Source: a virus. From it: 21,493 nt of DNA. The position numbers and the translations under genes are program-made. Where the stretch lies: positions 1 through 21,493 of the IMG/VR virus record IMGVR_UViG_3300038358_000052, one strand, 5' to 3'. Shown piece by piece: positions 1 through 6,593 of the stretch (position 1 is its first letter; each line of letters begins with the position of its first letter). Under the pieces are notes generated by a model. That model ran no database searches and was not told the origin of the DNA. It worked only from the letters and a program-made list of their open reading frames with translations.

Positions 1-147
1 GATAATATATATGGGTATGAAGCAGATTTTATTAATGGGAAAGTTGTTTATAGTAAAGATAAACCACTTTCTTGTGGTGCTAGAGTCTGGATAGAAACTA
101 ATGATCCTGTTAAGGTTTTAACTGAAACCGGTTGGGTTACTTTGTAA
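1..147 (+). CDS. 3' end of an unidentified gene
   Basis: An open frame runs from the first base of the window to a double stop (TAA TAA at 145-150), giving the last 48 residues of a protein that starts upstream. The visible part reads DNIYGYEADF at the left edge and ends TETGWVTL. It is mixed charged and hydrophobic with no motif I recognise. The frame is open across its whole length and is followed by about 170 bases without a gene, so a real gene end is likely. Function unknown. Confidence 0.55.
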   Translation, partial: DNIYGYEADFINGKVVYSKDKPLSCGARVWIETNDPVKVLTETGWVTL

Positions 148-319
148 TAAAACTACAATAGTTTCAACATGTTATATATTATAATCGTTTAAAATGCATT
201 ATAACTAGAACTAATAGGTATCATTGCATCAATAACAATATTAAGTGAAAATAGCACTATTATTCATGTTAGTAATCAATGACTTATAAAGGTTAAAATC
301 GTTTAAATGTGGGTACGGT

Positions 320-784
320 ATGAGAAGTGTAAAAATATTACTAGGATTAATGATAGTTATGAAACTAGTGATAAATCCTTTGGCATTTGCTAAAGAGAAA
401 GTTGCTGCTATATATGACTACAAAATCACAAGAGTAATTGATGGAGATACTGTTGCATTTGAAGCAAACTTTCTACCCGCACCATTGAAACAAGAATTAT
501 CGATTCGAGTGTTTGGTGTTGATACTCCTGAAAAGAGTTGGAGAGCAGAATGCGAAACCGAAGCACGGCATGGTGAAGAAGCAAGCAACTTCACTAAAAA
601 CATGATCAAAGAAAGTAAAGTTCAACGAGTCGCTATTATAAAATGGGATAAATATGGAGGACGAGTTTTGGGTGATATCCTCCTAGATGGTAAAAGTCTT
701 AGAATGATGTTACTAGAAAAAGGTTATGCTCGTGAATATTATGGCAAGAAAAAAGAATCTTGGTGTGATTTAAATAACCCTTAA
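320..784 (+). CDS. Exported staphylococcal nuclease-like (SNase) protein
   Basis: 154 aa with a Sec-type signal peptide (hydrophobic stretch about 5-20, likely cleavage after LAFA at 24), followed by an SNase/thermonuclease fold domain from about 33 to 142. The family's active-site residues all appear to be present: DGDT at 41-44, Arg63 in SIRVFGVDTPE, Asp68, Thr69, Glu71, and Arg115 in KYGGR. The family makes Ca2+-dependent cuts in DNA and RNA. Secretion places the enzyme in the periplasm or outside the cell. The gene stands alone, with no strong Shine-Dalgarno before the ATG and no clear promoter. In a phage, a periplasmic nuclease could attack incoming DNA of competing phages or scavenge nucleotides; that role is inference. 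The family call is firm. Confidence 0.85.
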   Translation: MRSVKILLGLMIVMKLVINPLAFAKEKVAAIYDYKITRVIDGDTVAFEANFLPAPLKQELSIRVFGVDTPEKSWRAECETEARHGEEASNFTKNMIKESKVQRVAIIKWDKYGGRVLGDILLDGKSLRMMLLEKGYAREYYGKKKESWCDLNNP

Positions 785-812
785 CAACTGATATGATCTA
801 TATTATAATAAC

Positions 813-834
813 GGACTTCTAAAAGTCCAATTTT
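813..834 (+). terminator. Possible weak terminator after the SNase gene
   Basis: Six-base-pair stem GGACTT / AAGTCC with a 4-base loop (CTAA), followed by AATTTT. It lies between the SNase stop and the next start. The stem is short and the T tract broken, so it may only be a weak terminator or a chance hairpin. Confidence 0.35.
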
Positions 835-858
835 AAACTAAAATCGAGAACATTAAGA

Positions 859-1257
859 ATGAAAATATTACACGTAACACTACTACTTGCACTATCAATA
901 GCATCTGCTAGTGCTAACCATACCAAAGTTAACCACTACACAACTGGATCGGGTTTTGTAAGTCCAGACTCTGAGTCTCAATATTATTGGGAATACAGAT
1001 GCAACAATGTAGACAGTCTAACGGGTGTTTACTTTACATCGATAGAAAGTGAGATTGACACTAACCGAGCATATCTGCTTGATGATTGTGCATTGATGGT
1101 ATTAGTGGATGAGTCCCTTGATGCTATAGGTGTACAAGGTTTAGTGGATATTACACTAGAGTTAGTTGATCCTGCTCCTGCTGTATATTTCAGACAAGTG
1201 CCTCTAGTATACTGTGATGGTTTCGGTCCTGCTATTGCTGGATGTGTTTCAAAATAA
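859..1257 (+). CDS. Secreted hypothetical protein
   Basis: 132 aa with a clear signal peptide: Lys2, a hydrophobic core of leucines and alanines, and likely cleavage after SASA at residue 20. The mature part is acidic and has five cysteines (in RCNNV, DDCAL, VYCDG, AGCVS and one more context near the C-terminus), which would suit disulfides in the periplasm. No family recognised. It lies between the exported nuclease gene and a promoter at 1281, so it probably shares transcription with the upstream gene. The ribosome-binding site is weak (AAGA just before the ATG). The coding frame is better supported than the antisense frame because the signal peptide is well formed. Confidence 0.65.
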   Translation: MKILHVTLLLALSIASASANHTKVNHYTTGSGFVSPDSESQYYWEYRCNNVDSLTGVYFTSIESEIDTNRAYLLDDCALMVLVDESLDAIGVQGLVDITLELVDPAPAVYFRQVPLVYCDGFGPAIAGCVSK

Positions 1258-1280
1258 TTCATTTATTTGAAAAATGAAGG

Positions 1281-1310
1281 TTGACAAGGAAGTCAACACC
1301 ATGCTATAAT
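1281..1310 (+). promoter_or_regulatory. Sigma70-type promoter with inverted repeat over -35
   Basis: TTGACA at 1281-1286, an 18-base spacer, and TATAAT at 1305-1310, both consensus. The -35 box lies inside a perfect inverted repeat GTTGAC-N6-GTCAAC (1280-1297), a possible operator. It is followed by ATCTTACTTT, resembling the leader of the cassette family found elsewhere in the window. It reads into the 76-aa gene at 1344. Confidence 0.75.
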
Positions 1311-1343
1311 GAATCTTACTTTAAAAATTAAAAAGGAACAATA

Positions 1344-1574
1344 ATGTTGTACAAAGAAACAATTAAAACTCTAAAAGAGGCTAAAACTCCAGATCTTAGT
1401 TCTGTGAAATCTGCTTATTATGATTCTTCTGGTATGTTCAGTATCATTTCAGCATTAGAAGAGTTAAGTGACGAAGATCTTGCTTCTTCTAAAATTGATA
1501 AATCTAAAGAACTTAAAATATGGAAACAGATACTAAAACTTGAAAAACAATCTGAGTTAGGAAAATATCTATAG
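1344..1574 (+). CDS. Small hypothetical protein
   Basis: 76 aa, highly charged, rich in Lys, Glu and Ser, probably helical, with no signal peptide and no membrane segment. No family recognised. The start is supported by a consensus promoter ending 33 bases upstream and by AAAGGA before the ATG (spacing about 6). Being the first gene behind an early-type promoter, it may be a small host-takeover protein; that is inference from context only. The opposite-strand frame over this region is taken as a shadow because no promoter or ribosome-binding site supports it. Confidence 0.65.
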   Translation: MLYKETIKTLKEAKTPDLSSVKSAYYDSSGMFSIISALEELSDEDLASSKIDKSKELKIWKQILKLEKQSELGKYL

Positions 1575-1583
1575 AAAACTGAA

Positions 1584-1682
1584 ATGTTTAAATATTTACT
1601 ACTACTACTTTCTTCGATATCAATTATTACTTGGATAGTGACAATTTTTAAAAATATTCTAAAAATAAGTGTTGACATCTAG
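1584..1682 (+). CDS. Possible 32-aa membrane peptide running into a promoter cassette
   Basis: A short frame starting MFKYLLLLLSS with one hydrophobic segment (about 4-26), ending KISVDI. The last residues are encoded by the upstream part of the next promoter cassette (AAAATAAGTGTTGAC), and the stop TAG lies inside its spacer. The ribosome-binding site is poor. It could be a real single-pass membrane peptide truncated by cassette arrival, or chance in AT-rich DNA. Confidence 0.3.
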   Translation: MFKYLLLLLSSISIITWIVTIFKNILKISVDI

Positions 1683-1734
1683 CACTAGATAAGGTATAAT
1701 TAGTCTTACTTTTGAGAAATACAGGAAATATATT
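1664..1734 (+). promoter_or_regulatory. Early promoter cassette, copy 1
   Basis: TTGACA at 1672-1677, 17-base spacer, TATAAT at 1695-1700, then the conserved leader AGTCTTACTTTTGAGAAA and AGGAAATATATT directly before the ATG at 1735. It belongs to the family of seven near-identical cassettes in this window. The G of AAGTG (1669) lies 66 bases from the ATG, as in five other copies. Confidence 0.85.
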
Positions 1735-1923
1735 ATGAAATTAGTAAATGCAGAAAAGATTGATGAGAACGGTGTAATAACGTTTAAAGTATACCTTCCA
1801 GAAGATGAGAAGGTATACTTCTCTGATTATACTTTAAAAAATGCAAAACGTAAATGTGTTACATATCTTAAAGAACGAGGATATAAATTGAATACAATAT
1901 CATCCTTTTCATTTTCTTGTTAA
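1735..1923 (+). CDS. Small hypothetical protein behind cassette 1
   Basis: 62 aa, mixed charge, with a stretch VITFKVYLPEDEKVYFSDY that suggests beta strands, followed by a Lys/Arg-rich helix. No signal peptide or known motif. The start codon is the fixed ATG of the promoter cassette, with AGGA about 9 bases upstream. It is followed after two bases by another small gene, so the two are probably co-transcribed. Unknown function. Confidence 0.65.
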   Translation: MKLVNAEKIDENGVITFKVYLPEDEKVYFSDYTLKNAKRKCVTYLKERGYKLNTISSFSFSC

Positions 1924-1925
1924 TC

Positions 1926-2069
1926 ATGATGAAATTTAGATATAAAGTTTTTATTAATGGGGTTTGTCAGGCATACTTTTGTAACGGCCATGATGCCAGT
2001 AAATGGGTCATGAAAACTCGAAGTATGTTTGATTTAACTTGTAATAGAATTTATTTGGAGGCTATATGA
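1926..2069 (+). CDS. Small hypothetical protein (47 aa)
   Basis: 47 aa starting MMKFRYKVFING, with aromatic and basic residues, three cysteines and no signal peptide. It lies 2 bases after the previous stop and its TGA overlaps the start of the next gene (ATGA/ATGATG), the typical spacing of translationally coupled genes. No strong Shine-Dalgarno, so reinitiation from the upstream gene is likely. No family recognised. Its place between two supported genes, with full coverage of the gap, is the main support. Confidence 0.5.
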   Translation: MMKFRYKVFINGVCQAYFCNGHDASKWVMKTRSMFDLTCNRIYLEAI

Positions 2070-2332
2070 TGAAAACACTTACAATACTTATGTTGATATT
2101 TTCTACTAATGTTCTAGCACACCATGAACATTACACTGAAAGTCAATATATGGTTAATAAAAATTGGAATGAATATTTGATACGAAAGCAACATAATAAT
2201 CATCATAATCATAGACATGTTGTGAGGTATAATTATAATGGAAATTATCATAGAAATTATCATAGACGACATAACCCACATTATCATGATACTGTTGGAT
2301 CGATAATAGTTGATATTTTACTAAGAAATTAA
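2069..2332 (+). CDS. Secreted histidine-rich protein
   Basis: 87 aa (88 if the ATG at 2066 is used). GGAGG at 2057-2061 is 7 bases from the ATG at 2069 and 4 from that at 2066, so 2069 is preferred. The N-terminus is a signal peptide (KTLTILMLIFSTNVLA). The mature part of about 70 residues has 13 histidines plus many Asn, Tyr and Arg, in groups such as HHEH, NNHHNHRH and NPHYH, then a short hydrophobic tail (SIIVDILL). Such composition suggests binding of Zn, Cu or Ni ions, or of polyanions, in the periplasm. No known family; function is inference. Confidence 0.65.
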   Translation: MKTLTILMLIFSTNVLAHHEHYTESQYMVNKNWNEYLIRKQHNNHHNHRHVVRYNYNGNYHRNYHRRHNPHYHDTVGSIIVDILLRN

Positions 2333-2337
2333 TCTGA

Positions 2338-2345
2338 TATAAATA
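2338..2345 (+). promoter_or_regulatory. T4-type late promoter (TATAAATA) before hsp20
   Basis: Exact TATAAATA, the T4-type late consensus recognised by the phage sigma factor (gp55 family). It sits just after the preceding gene and 68 bases before the start of the Hsp20 gene. The consensus is short and AT-rich, so chance is possible, but the position between two genes is right. Confidence 0.55.
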
Positions 2346-2412
2346 AACTTGAATCGCAGATTGTCTGGATTCATTTTACTATAACCCTTGCTTAATACTA
2401 GGAGGTCATTTT

Positions 2413-2856
2413 ATGACACAATTAAACACAATGTTCCCACGTTCATCTTTTGTTGGTTTGGATAGTCTTTTATCAGATATGCAAGCAATTACAAGAAGTT
2501 CCGAAAATCATTACCCACCACATAATCTTAAAAAGATATCTGAAACAAAATATAAGATTGAACTTGCTGTTGCAGGATTTAATCAAGACGAACTGTCTAT
2601 ATCTGTTGAAGATCGTACCCTCACTATCTCTGGCGATTCAGATAAATCAAATGATGAATCGTTTGAATATATCCACCGAGGTATCTCTACTAAGAAATTT
2701 AATAAGAAATTCAGACTTTCCGACTATGTTGAAGTATCGGAGGCTGATATTATTGATGGTATTTTAATTATTACCTTAGATGTTATTGTTCCTGAAGAAA
2801 TGCAACCCAAATCTATCCCTATTGGTAAAGCACAGTTCTTAACCGAATCTAAATAA
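2413..2856 (+). CDS. Small heat-shock protein, Hsp20/IbpA family
   Basis: 147 aa. A short N-terminal arm (FVGLDSLLSDMQ) leads to an alpha-crystallin domain from about residue 34 to 130: YPPHNLKKISETKYKIELAV, AGFNQDELSISVEDRTLTIS, then YIHRGISTKKFNKKFRL and DGILIITL. This closely follows the order of blocks in E. coli IbpA/IbpB. The C-terminus has KSIPIGKA, which resembles the I-x-I anchor used for oligomer formation. Such ATP-independent holdases keep unfolding proteins soluble; in T4-like phages they are often expressed late, possibly helping capsid or tail assembly. AGGAGG lies 6-7 bases before the ATG. A late promoter upstream and a strong terminator downstream make it a single-gene transcription unit. 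Confidence 0.9.
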   Translation: MTQLNTMFPRSSFVGLDSLLSDMQAITRSSENHYPPHNLKKISETKYKIELAVAGFNQDELSISVEDRTLTISGDSDKSNDESFEYIHRGISTKKFNKKFRLSDYVEVSEADIIDGILIITLDVIVPEEMQPKSIPIGKAQFLTESK

Positions 2857-2890
2857 AACCAATTTATAGATAGATAAAATACTACCTCGA

Positions 2891-2916
2891 AGGGAAGAGC
2901 AATCTTCCCTTTTTTT
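2891..2916 (+). terminator. Rho-independent terminator after hsp20
   Basis: Perfect 8-bp stem AGGGAAGA / TCTTCCCT with a GCAA tetraloop, followed by six T residues. A textbook intrinsic terminator 35 bases after the Hsp20 stop. Confidence 0.9.
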
Positions 2917-2941
2917 ATGAATTAACCTTTAAAATTAAATT

Positions 2942-3220
2942 ATGATAAAAATACTAAGATTACTAAGTCACGAAGAAATCCTTTGTGAAGCAACTGAAAC
3001 AGACACTGGATGGATAATTAAAGAACCTATGCTTATTGTTCCATCAGAAAATGGAATTGGTTTAATGGCATTCATGCCCTATTCCACCATTGAAAATGAT
3101 GACACGGAAATCAAAAAAGAGCATGTTCTATTTGTCACAACAGCAGTTGAGGGATTAGTCGAAAAATATAAATCACTCTTCTCTAAAATCTATGCACCAA
3201 CTCCAAGTATTATTGTGTAA
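2942..3220 (+). CDS. Sm/LSm-like phage protein
   Basis: 92 aa, with the pattern seen in a small protein common in marine T4-like phages: LLSHEEILCEATETDTGWII, then KEPMLIVPSENGIGLMAFMP, and KKEHVLFVTTAVEGLVEKY. The short strands with a Gly/Asn turn resemble an Sm/LSm RNA-binding fold, but this is from memory of the family and not a measured match. It sits directly upstream of the DNA polymerase gene. There is no obvious Shine-Dalgarno and no clear promoter between the terminator and its ATG. Possible roles are RNA binding or regulation; unproven. Confidence 0.65.
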   Translation: MIKILRLLSHEEILCEATETDTGWIIKEPMLIVPSENGIGLMAFMPYSTIENDDTEIKKEHVLFVTTAVEGLVEKYKSLFSKIYAPTPSIIV

Positions 3221-3236
3221 AGAACTAATGTAAAAC

Positions 3237-3259
3237 GGTGTACATTCCTTTTGTACACC
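3237..3259. other. Inverted repeat next to the polymerase promoter
   Basis: Perfect 8-bp inverted repeat GGTGTACA-N7-TGTACACC, ending two bases before the -35 box of the DNA polymerase promoter. There is no T tract, so it is a poor terminator. Its position suggests an operator or a hairpin insulating the polymerase from upstream transcription. Confidence 0.6.
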
Positions 3260-3261
3260 TG

Positions 3262-3290
3262 TTGACATACAATAAAATGTATGTTATAAT
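3262..3290 (+). promoter_or_regulatory. Sigma70-type promoter for DNA polymerase
   Basis: TTGACA at 3262-3267, 17-base spacer, TATAAT at 3285-3290, a perfect consensus. GTGAGG before the ATG at 3319 supplies the ribosome-binding site. Unlike the cassette family, the leader is unique. Confidence 0.85.
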
Positions 3291-3318
3291 ACCTATATTA
3301 TGAACAAGTGAGGAATCA

Positions 3319-5829
3319 ATGCAGAATACTTTCTATACCAATGTCAGTCGTTACGGCAATCAACTACTCTATCGTGGATACAAAGACGGTTATAAATTTC
3401 AAGACAGAATAAAGTTTGCTCCGGTAATGTATCAAAAAGATCCTGATGGTACTGCTGTTGCATTTGATGGTACAAAGGTTATGCCTATACAATTCCATTC
3501 CATGAGAGAAGTCAAAGATTATAAAGATCGGTGGGATGGTGTTTCTGGTGCTGATAATACTCTTTATGGTAACTCTAACTTTATTTCTCAGTTTATTCAA
3601 GATAAATTTCCAGATGATATAGAATATAATAGAGATATGATTAATGTATCTACTATTGATATTGAGGTTTATTCTGATGAAGGTTTCCCTAAACCAGAAG
3701 ATGCTTTATATCCTGTCACGGCAATTACTCTAAAGAACAATATTGATAACATATATTATACTTGGGGTGTGGGGGAATTTGATTCATCTAATTGTGAAAA
3801 CAAAGTAGTCTATGTGAACTGTAATGATGAAAGAGATTTATTAAGTAAATTCTTAACACATTGGGCATTACCTGATAATTGTCCTGATGTGATTACAGGA
3901 TGGAATTCTAAGTTCTTTGATATACCTTACCTTGTTAATAGAATATTTCGTATATTAGATGAATCTTATGTTAAGAAGTTATCCCCTTGGGGTTTAGTTT
4001 CGCCTCGTACAGTAACAAAGATGAACAAAGAAACCCAATATTTTGATTTGACTGGTGTTAGTCAATTAGATTATCTTGATTTATTTAAGAAACTTGGATA
4101 TTCCTATGGTGCTCAAGAGTCCTATAAGTTAGATCATATTGCACATACAGTACTTGGAGATCGTAAAATCTCTTTTGATGAATTCACAAATCTACAAGGG
4201 TTATATCTCAATAACTATCAAAGGTTCATTGAATATAACATTAAAGATGTAGAACTTGTGGATAGACTTGAAGATAAGTTGGGATTAATTACCCTTGCAT
4301 TTACTATGGCATATCGTGGTGGTGTAAATTACATTGATATCTTAGGTACCACTGGAATCTGGGAATCCATTATATATCGTGACATCTCTAAGAAAGGTAT
4401 TATATCTCAACCGACTAAAGATAATATCAAGAAGGATTATCCAGGTGGTTATGTTAAATCGCCAATGGTTGGATTACATGAATGGGTTGTATCATTCGAT
4501 TTAAACTCACTCTATCCAAACATTATTGCACAATGGAATATGTCACCCGAAACTATTGTTGATAATGATAGAAGAGATTTAACACCTGATATGTGTCTTG
4601 ATGGTGCTTATAATACAAATCCAGATTATACTCTAGCAACTAATGGTGTATATTTTCGTAAAGATAAACAAGGCATTCTACCTAAAATCATTATAGAATA
4701 TTATGCTGAACGAAAGTTGATCAAGAAAAAGATGTTAGCATCTCAACAAGAAAAGGAAACAATACCCAAAGATAATAAAAAGGAATTGTATCGTGTTGAA
4801 CGTGATATCTCTATCTATGAGAATCAACAGATGGCAATTAAGATTCTTATGAACTCTCTTTATGGTGCTATCGGTAATAGATATTTCAAGTATTATGATC
4901 TAAGAATTGCTGAAGGGATTACGTTAACAGGTCAAATGGTTATTCGATTGGCTGAAAGAGCTGTTAATGCTTTTATGAATAAGATAGTTGGCACTAAAGA
5001 TGTTGATTATGTTATTGCTATTGACACAGATTCTGTCTATGTAAACTTTGCACCTTTGGTGAAGAAATATGTGGGTGATAACAATCCAGTAGGAGCAATT
5101 GATAAAATCTGTAGAGATCAGTTTGAACCTATGTTGCAAAGAACTTATGCTGGATTATTTGAGAAGTTCAATTGTCTTGTACCTAGAATGGAAATGTCAA
5201 GAGAAGCAATTGCTGATCGTGGTATCTGGACAGCAAAGAAAAGGTATATATTGAATGTCCATAATAATGAAGGTGTACAATATAAAGAACCTAAGTTAAA
5301 GATTATGGGTATTGAAGCAATCAAATCTTCTACACCAGCAGTATGTAGAACTGCTCTAAAAGATCTGTTTAAAGTTATTATCACAGGGTCAGAAGAGAAT
5401 ACTCAGAGCACCATAGCAAAGTTTAAGAATCAATTTTTAACATTCAAACCAGAAGAGATATCATTTCCTAGAGGTGTATCGGATATTACTAAATGGAAAG
5501 ATTCTGAAGTTATCTATAAGAAAGGAACACCAATTCATGTAAGAGGATCGGTTCTTTATAATCATCATGTTATCGCTAAAGGTTTAAAATCTAAATATCC
5601 TTTGATTGGTAATGGTGAAAAAATTAAGTTCTGTTATATGAAAATGCCTAATCCTATTAAGGAAAATGTTATAGCATTTCCTGATTATTTACCACCAGAA
5701 CTTGGACTGGAGAAGTATATAGACTATGAACTACAATTTGAGAAAACCTTTCTTGCTCCTATTTTACCAATATTAGATGCTGTTGGTTGGAGTGTAGAAT
5801 CTAGAGTATCACTTGATGACTTCTTTTAA
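3319..5829 (+). CDS. 43: Family B DNA polymerase (T4 gp43-like)
   Basis: 836 aa, slightly shorter than T4 gp43 (about 900). It copies the phage genome and proofreads. Exonuclease motifs in order: Exo I with Asp114 and Glu116 (TIDIEVYSDE), Exo II (PDVITGWNSKFFDIPYLVNR, about 189-208), Exo III (YNIKDVELVDRL, about 304-315). Polymerase motifs: A (SFDLNSLYPNI, Asp394), B (KILMNSLYG, 508-516), C (AIDTDSVYV, Asp569 and Asp571). The catalytic residues are intact. The start has GAGG upstream and its own consensus promoter. The frame is unbroken, with no intein or intron. It leads into the small-gene block, and the UvsX and gp41-like genes lie about 6-8 kb downstream. The stop codon falls in a sequence resembling the start of the promoter cassettes (TTTTAAAATAAGTG). 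Confidence 0.97.
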   Translation: MQNTFYTNVSRYGNQLLYRGYKDGYKFQDRIKFAPVMYQKDPDGTAVAFDGTKVMPIQFHSMREVKDYKDRWDGVSGADNTLYGNSNFISQFIQDKFPDDIEYNRDMINVSTIDIEVYSDEGFPKPEDALYPVTAITLKNNIDNIYYTWGVGEFDSSNCENKVVYVNCNDERDLLSKFLTHWALPDNCPDVITGWNSKFFDIPYLVNRIFRILDESYVKKLSPWGLVSPRTVTKMNKETQYFDLTGVSQLDYLDLFKKLGYSYGAQESYKLDHIAHTVLGDRKISFDEFTNLQGLYLNNYQRFIEYNIKDVELVDRLEDKLGLITLAFTMAYRGGVNYIDILGTTGIWESIIYRDISKKGIISQPTKDNIKKDYPGGYVKSPMVGLHEWVVSFDLNSLYPNIIAQWNMSPETIVDNDRRDLTPDMCLDGAYNTNPDYTLATNGVYFRKDKQGILPKIIIEYYAERKLIKKKMLASQQEKETIPKDNKKELYRVERDISIYENQQMAIKILMNSLYGAIGNRYFKYYDLRIAEGITLTGQMVIRLAERAVNAFMNKIVGTKDVDYVIAIDTDSVYVNFAPLVKKYVGDNNPVGAIDKICRDQFEPMLQRTYAGLFEKFNCLVPRMEMSREAIADRGIWTAKKRYILNVHNNEGVQYKEPKLKIMGIEAIKSSTPAVCRTALKDLFKVIITGSEENTQSTIAKFKNQFLTFKPEEISFPRGVSDITKWKDSEVIYKKGTPIHVRGSVLYNHHVIAKGLKSKYPLIGNGEKIKFCYMKMPNPIKENVIAFPDYLPPELGLEKYIDYELQFEKTFLAPILPILDAVGWSVESRVSLDDFF

Positions 5830-5859
5830 AATAAGTGTCGCAGTTTCATAGGAATAGAG

Positions 5860-5955
5860 ATGGACGAAACCTACTTCGACATAGCAAAGGTGCGTATTGA
5901 TAACACTTATGTATTAACCAAAGAAGTTGATGATACATTAAATTTTATACAATAA
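5860..5955 (+). CDS. Possible 31-aa peptide
   Basis: A short acidic frame, MDETYFDIAKVRIDNTYVLT and onward, ending FIQ. AGGA lies about 7 bases before the ATG. It fills the gap between the polymerase gene and promoter cassette 2 and ends five bases before the -35 box. It may be a real small gene or a remnant of a longer one. No similarity recognised. Confidence 0.35.
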   Translation: MDETYFDIAKVRIDNTYVLTKEVDDTLNFIQ

Positions 5956-6025
5956 AAGTGTTGACATCTAAGACTAGTTAAGGTATAATTAGTCTTACTT
6001 AATTGAGAAATACAGGAACTATGAT
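5954..6025 (+). promoter_or_regulatory. Early promoter cassette, copy 2
   Basis: TTGACA at 5961-5966, 17-base spacer, TATAAT at 5984-5989, leader AGTCTTACTT then GAGAAATACAGGAA before the ATG at 6026. It is closest to copy 1 (shared TTGACATCTA start and ACAGGAA site) but has two extra bases in the leader, so -35 to ATG is 2 longer than in the other copies. Confidence 0.85.
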
Positions 6026-6307
6026 ATGACAAATATAAATCGACTATCATCAAATCAACTAGTTTCTTATTATTTGATGAGTTCTTATATATATTATGTA
6101 GATAATTCACACTTAGAGTCACCTTTAGATGATATTGAATATGATACCTTATGTAAGAGATTATTTGATGAATGGGATAATGTTGACCATCCACATAAGA
6201 AGTTAATAGATTTCAATTCATTATCAGCGGGTACAGGATTCTACCTTAAAGATTACCCCACTATTGTAAAGGTAGCATCTGTAGACTGGGTGAAGAGTTA
6301 TGTGTAG
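6026..6307 (+). CDS. Stand-alone protein resembling the LigA Ia (NMN-binding) domain
   Basis: 93 aa. The central part, YIYYVDNSHLESPLDDIEYD then TLCKRLFDEWD and HPHKKLI, follows the pattern of the N-terminal Ia domain of NAD-dependent DNA ligase (YYxxD...D/YDxLxxEL...HP). In LigA this domain binds the nicotinamide mononucleotide half of NAD. The adenylation, OB and helix-hairpin-helix domains are absent, so this is not a complete ligase. Similar short ligase-like proteins occur in other phages. It could bind NAD or be a relic; function unknown. The start is fixed by cassette 2 with AGGA upstream; an ATG five bases earlier meets a stop at once. Confidence 0.6.
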   Translation: MTNINRLSSNQLVSYYLMSSYIYYVDNSHLESPLDDIEYDTLCKRLFDEWDNVDHPHKKLIDFNSLSAGTGFYLKDYPTIVKVASVDWVKSYV

Positions 6308-6330
6308 AATAAACTGAACAGGATATAATT

Positions 6331-6591
6331 ATGACAACATGGCGAAAACTAATTAATAGTGCAATGTTACAGAATAAAGATGATGACATCAATGGTAACT
6401 ATATTTCAACTTTGACCGAGAAAGAATTGGATGTAGAGTTTGATAATGGTTTTGGTGGGGAGGAAGGACAACCCTTTACTACATGGACAACTTGGTTTGT
6501 TTATTTCCCCATATGCTATGATGGTTCTGAGTGGTGCGGATCTATTCCAAGAAACCCTCAAGCATCTCCTACATCACATCAAGGTGGTTAA
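6331..6591 (+). CDS. Conserved phage protein of unknown function (86 aa)
   Basis: 86 aa. The order of blocks, WRKLINSAM, LTEKELDVEFDNGFGGEEG, then VYFPICYDGSEWCGSIPRNP and a C-terminal SHQGG, is one I have seen in small proteins of many tailed phages, but no function is known to me. It is acidic and soluble with Trp-rich segments. AGGA lies 8 bases before the ATG. It follows the LigA-like gene by 23 bases, and the next start is 2 bases after its stop, so the genes form an operon under cassette 2. Confidence 0.7.
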   Translation: MTTWRKLINSAMLQNKDDDINGNYISTLTEKELDVEFDNGFGGEEGQPFTTWTTWFVYFPICYDGSEWCGSIPRNPQASPTSHQGG

Positions 6592-6593
6592 AC

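Noticed and set aside
148-319. Possible tRNA or promoter in the first intergenic gap
   Set aside because: No cloverleaf arms or T-loop sequence; a TATAAT-like stretch near 177 lacks a -35 at proper distance. Only a short repeated AATCGTTTAAA was seen.
1029-1262. Minus-strand frame over the secreted protein gene
   Set aside because: Antisense to a gene with a well-formed signal peptide; no promoter or Shine-Dalgarno on that strand.
2450-2767. 105-aa + frame inside the Hsp20 gene
   Set aside because: Out of frame with the clear Hsp20 protein, no ribosome-binding site, low-complexity Leu/Ile composition.
5907-6194. 95-aa minus-strand frame over cassette 2 and the LigA-like gene
   Set aside because: It crosses a consensus + strand promoter and its leader and has no signals of its own.
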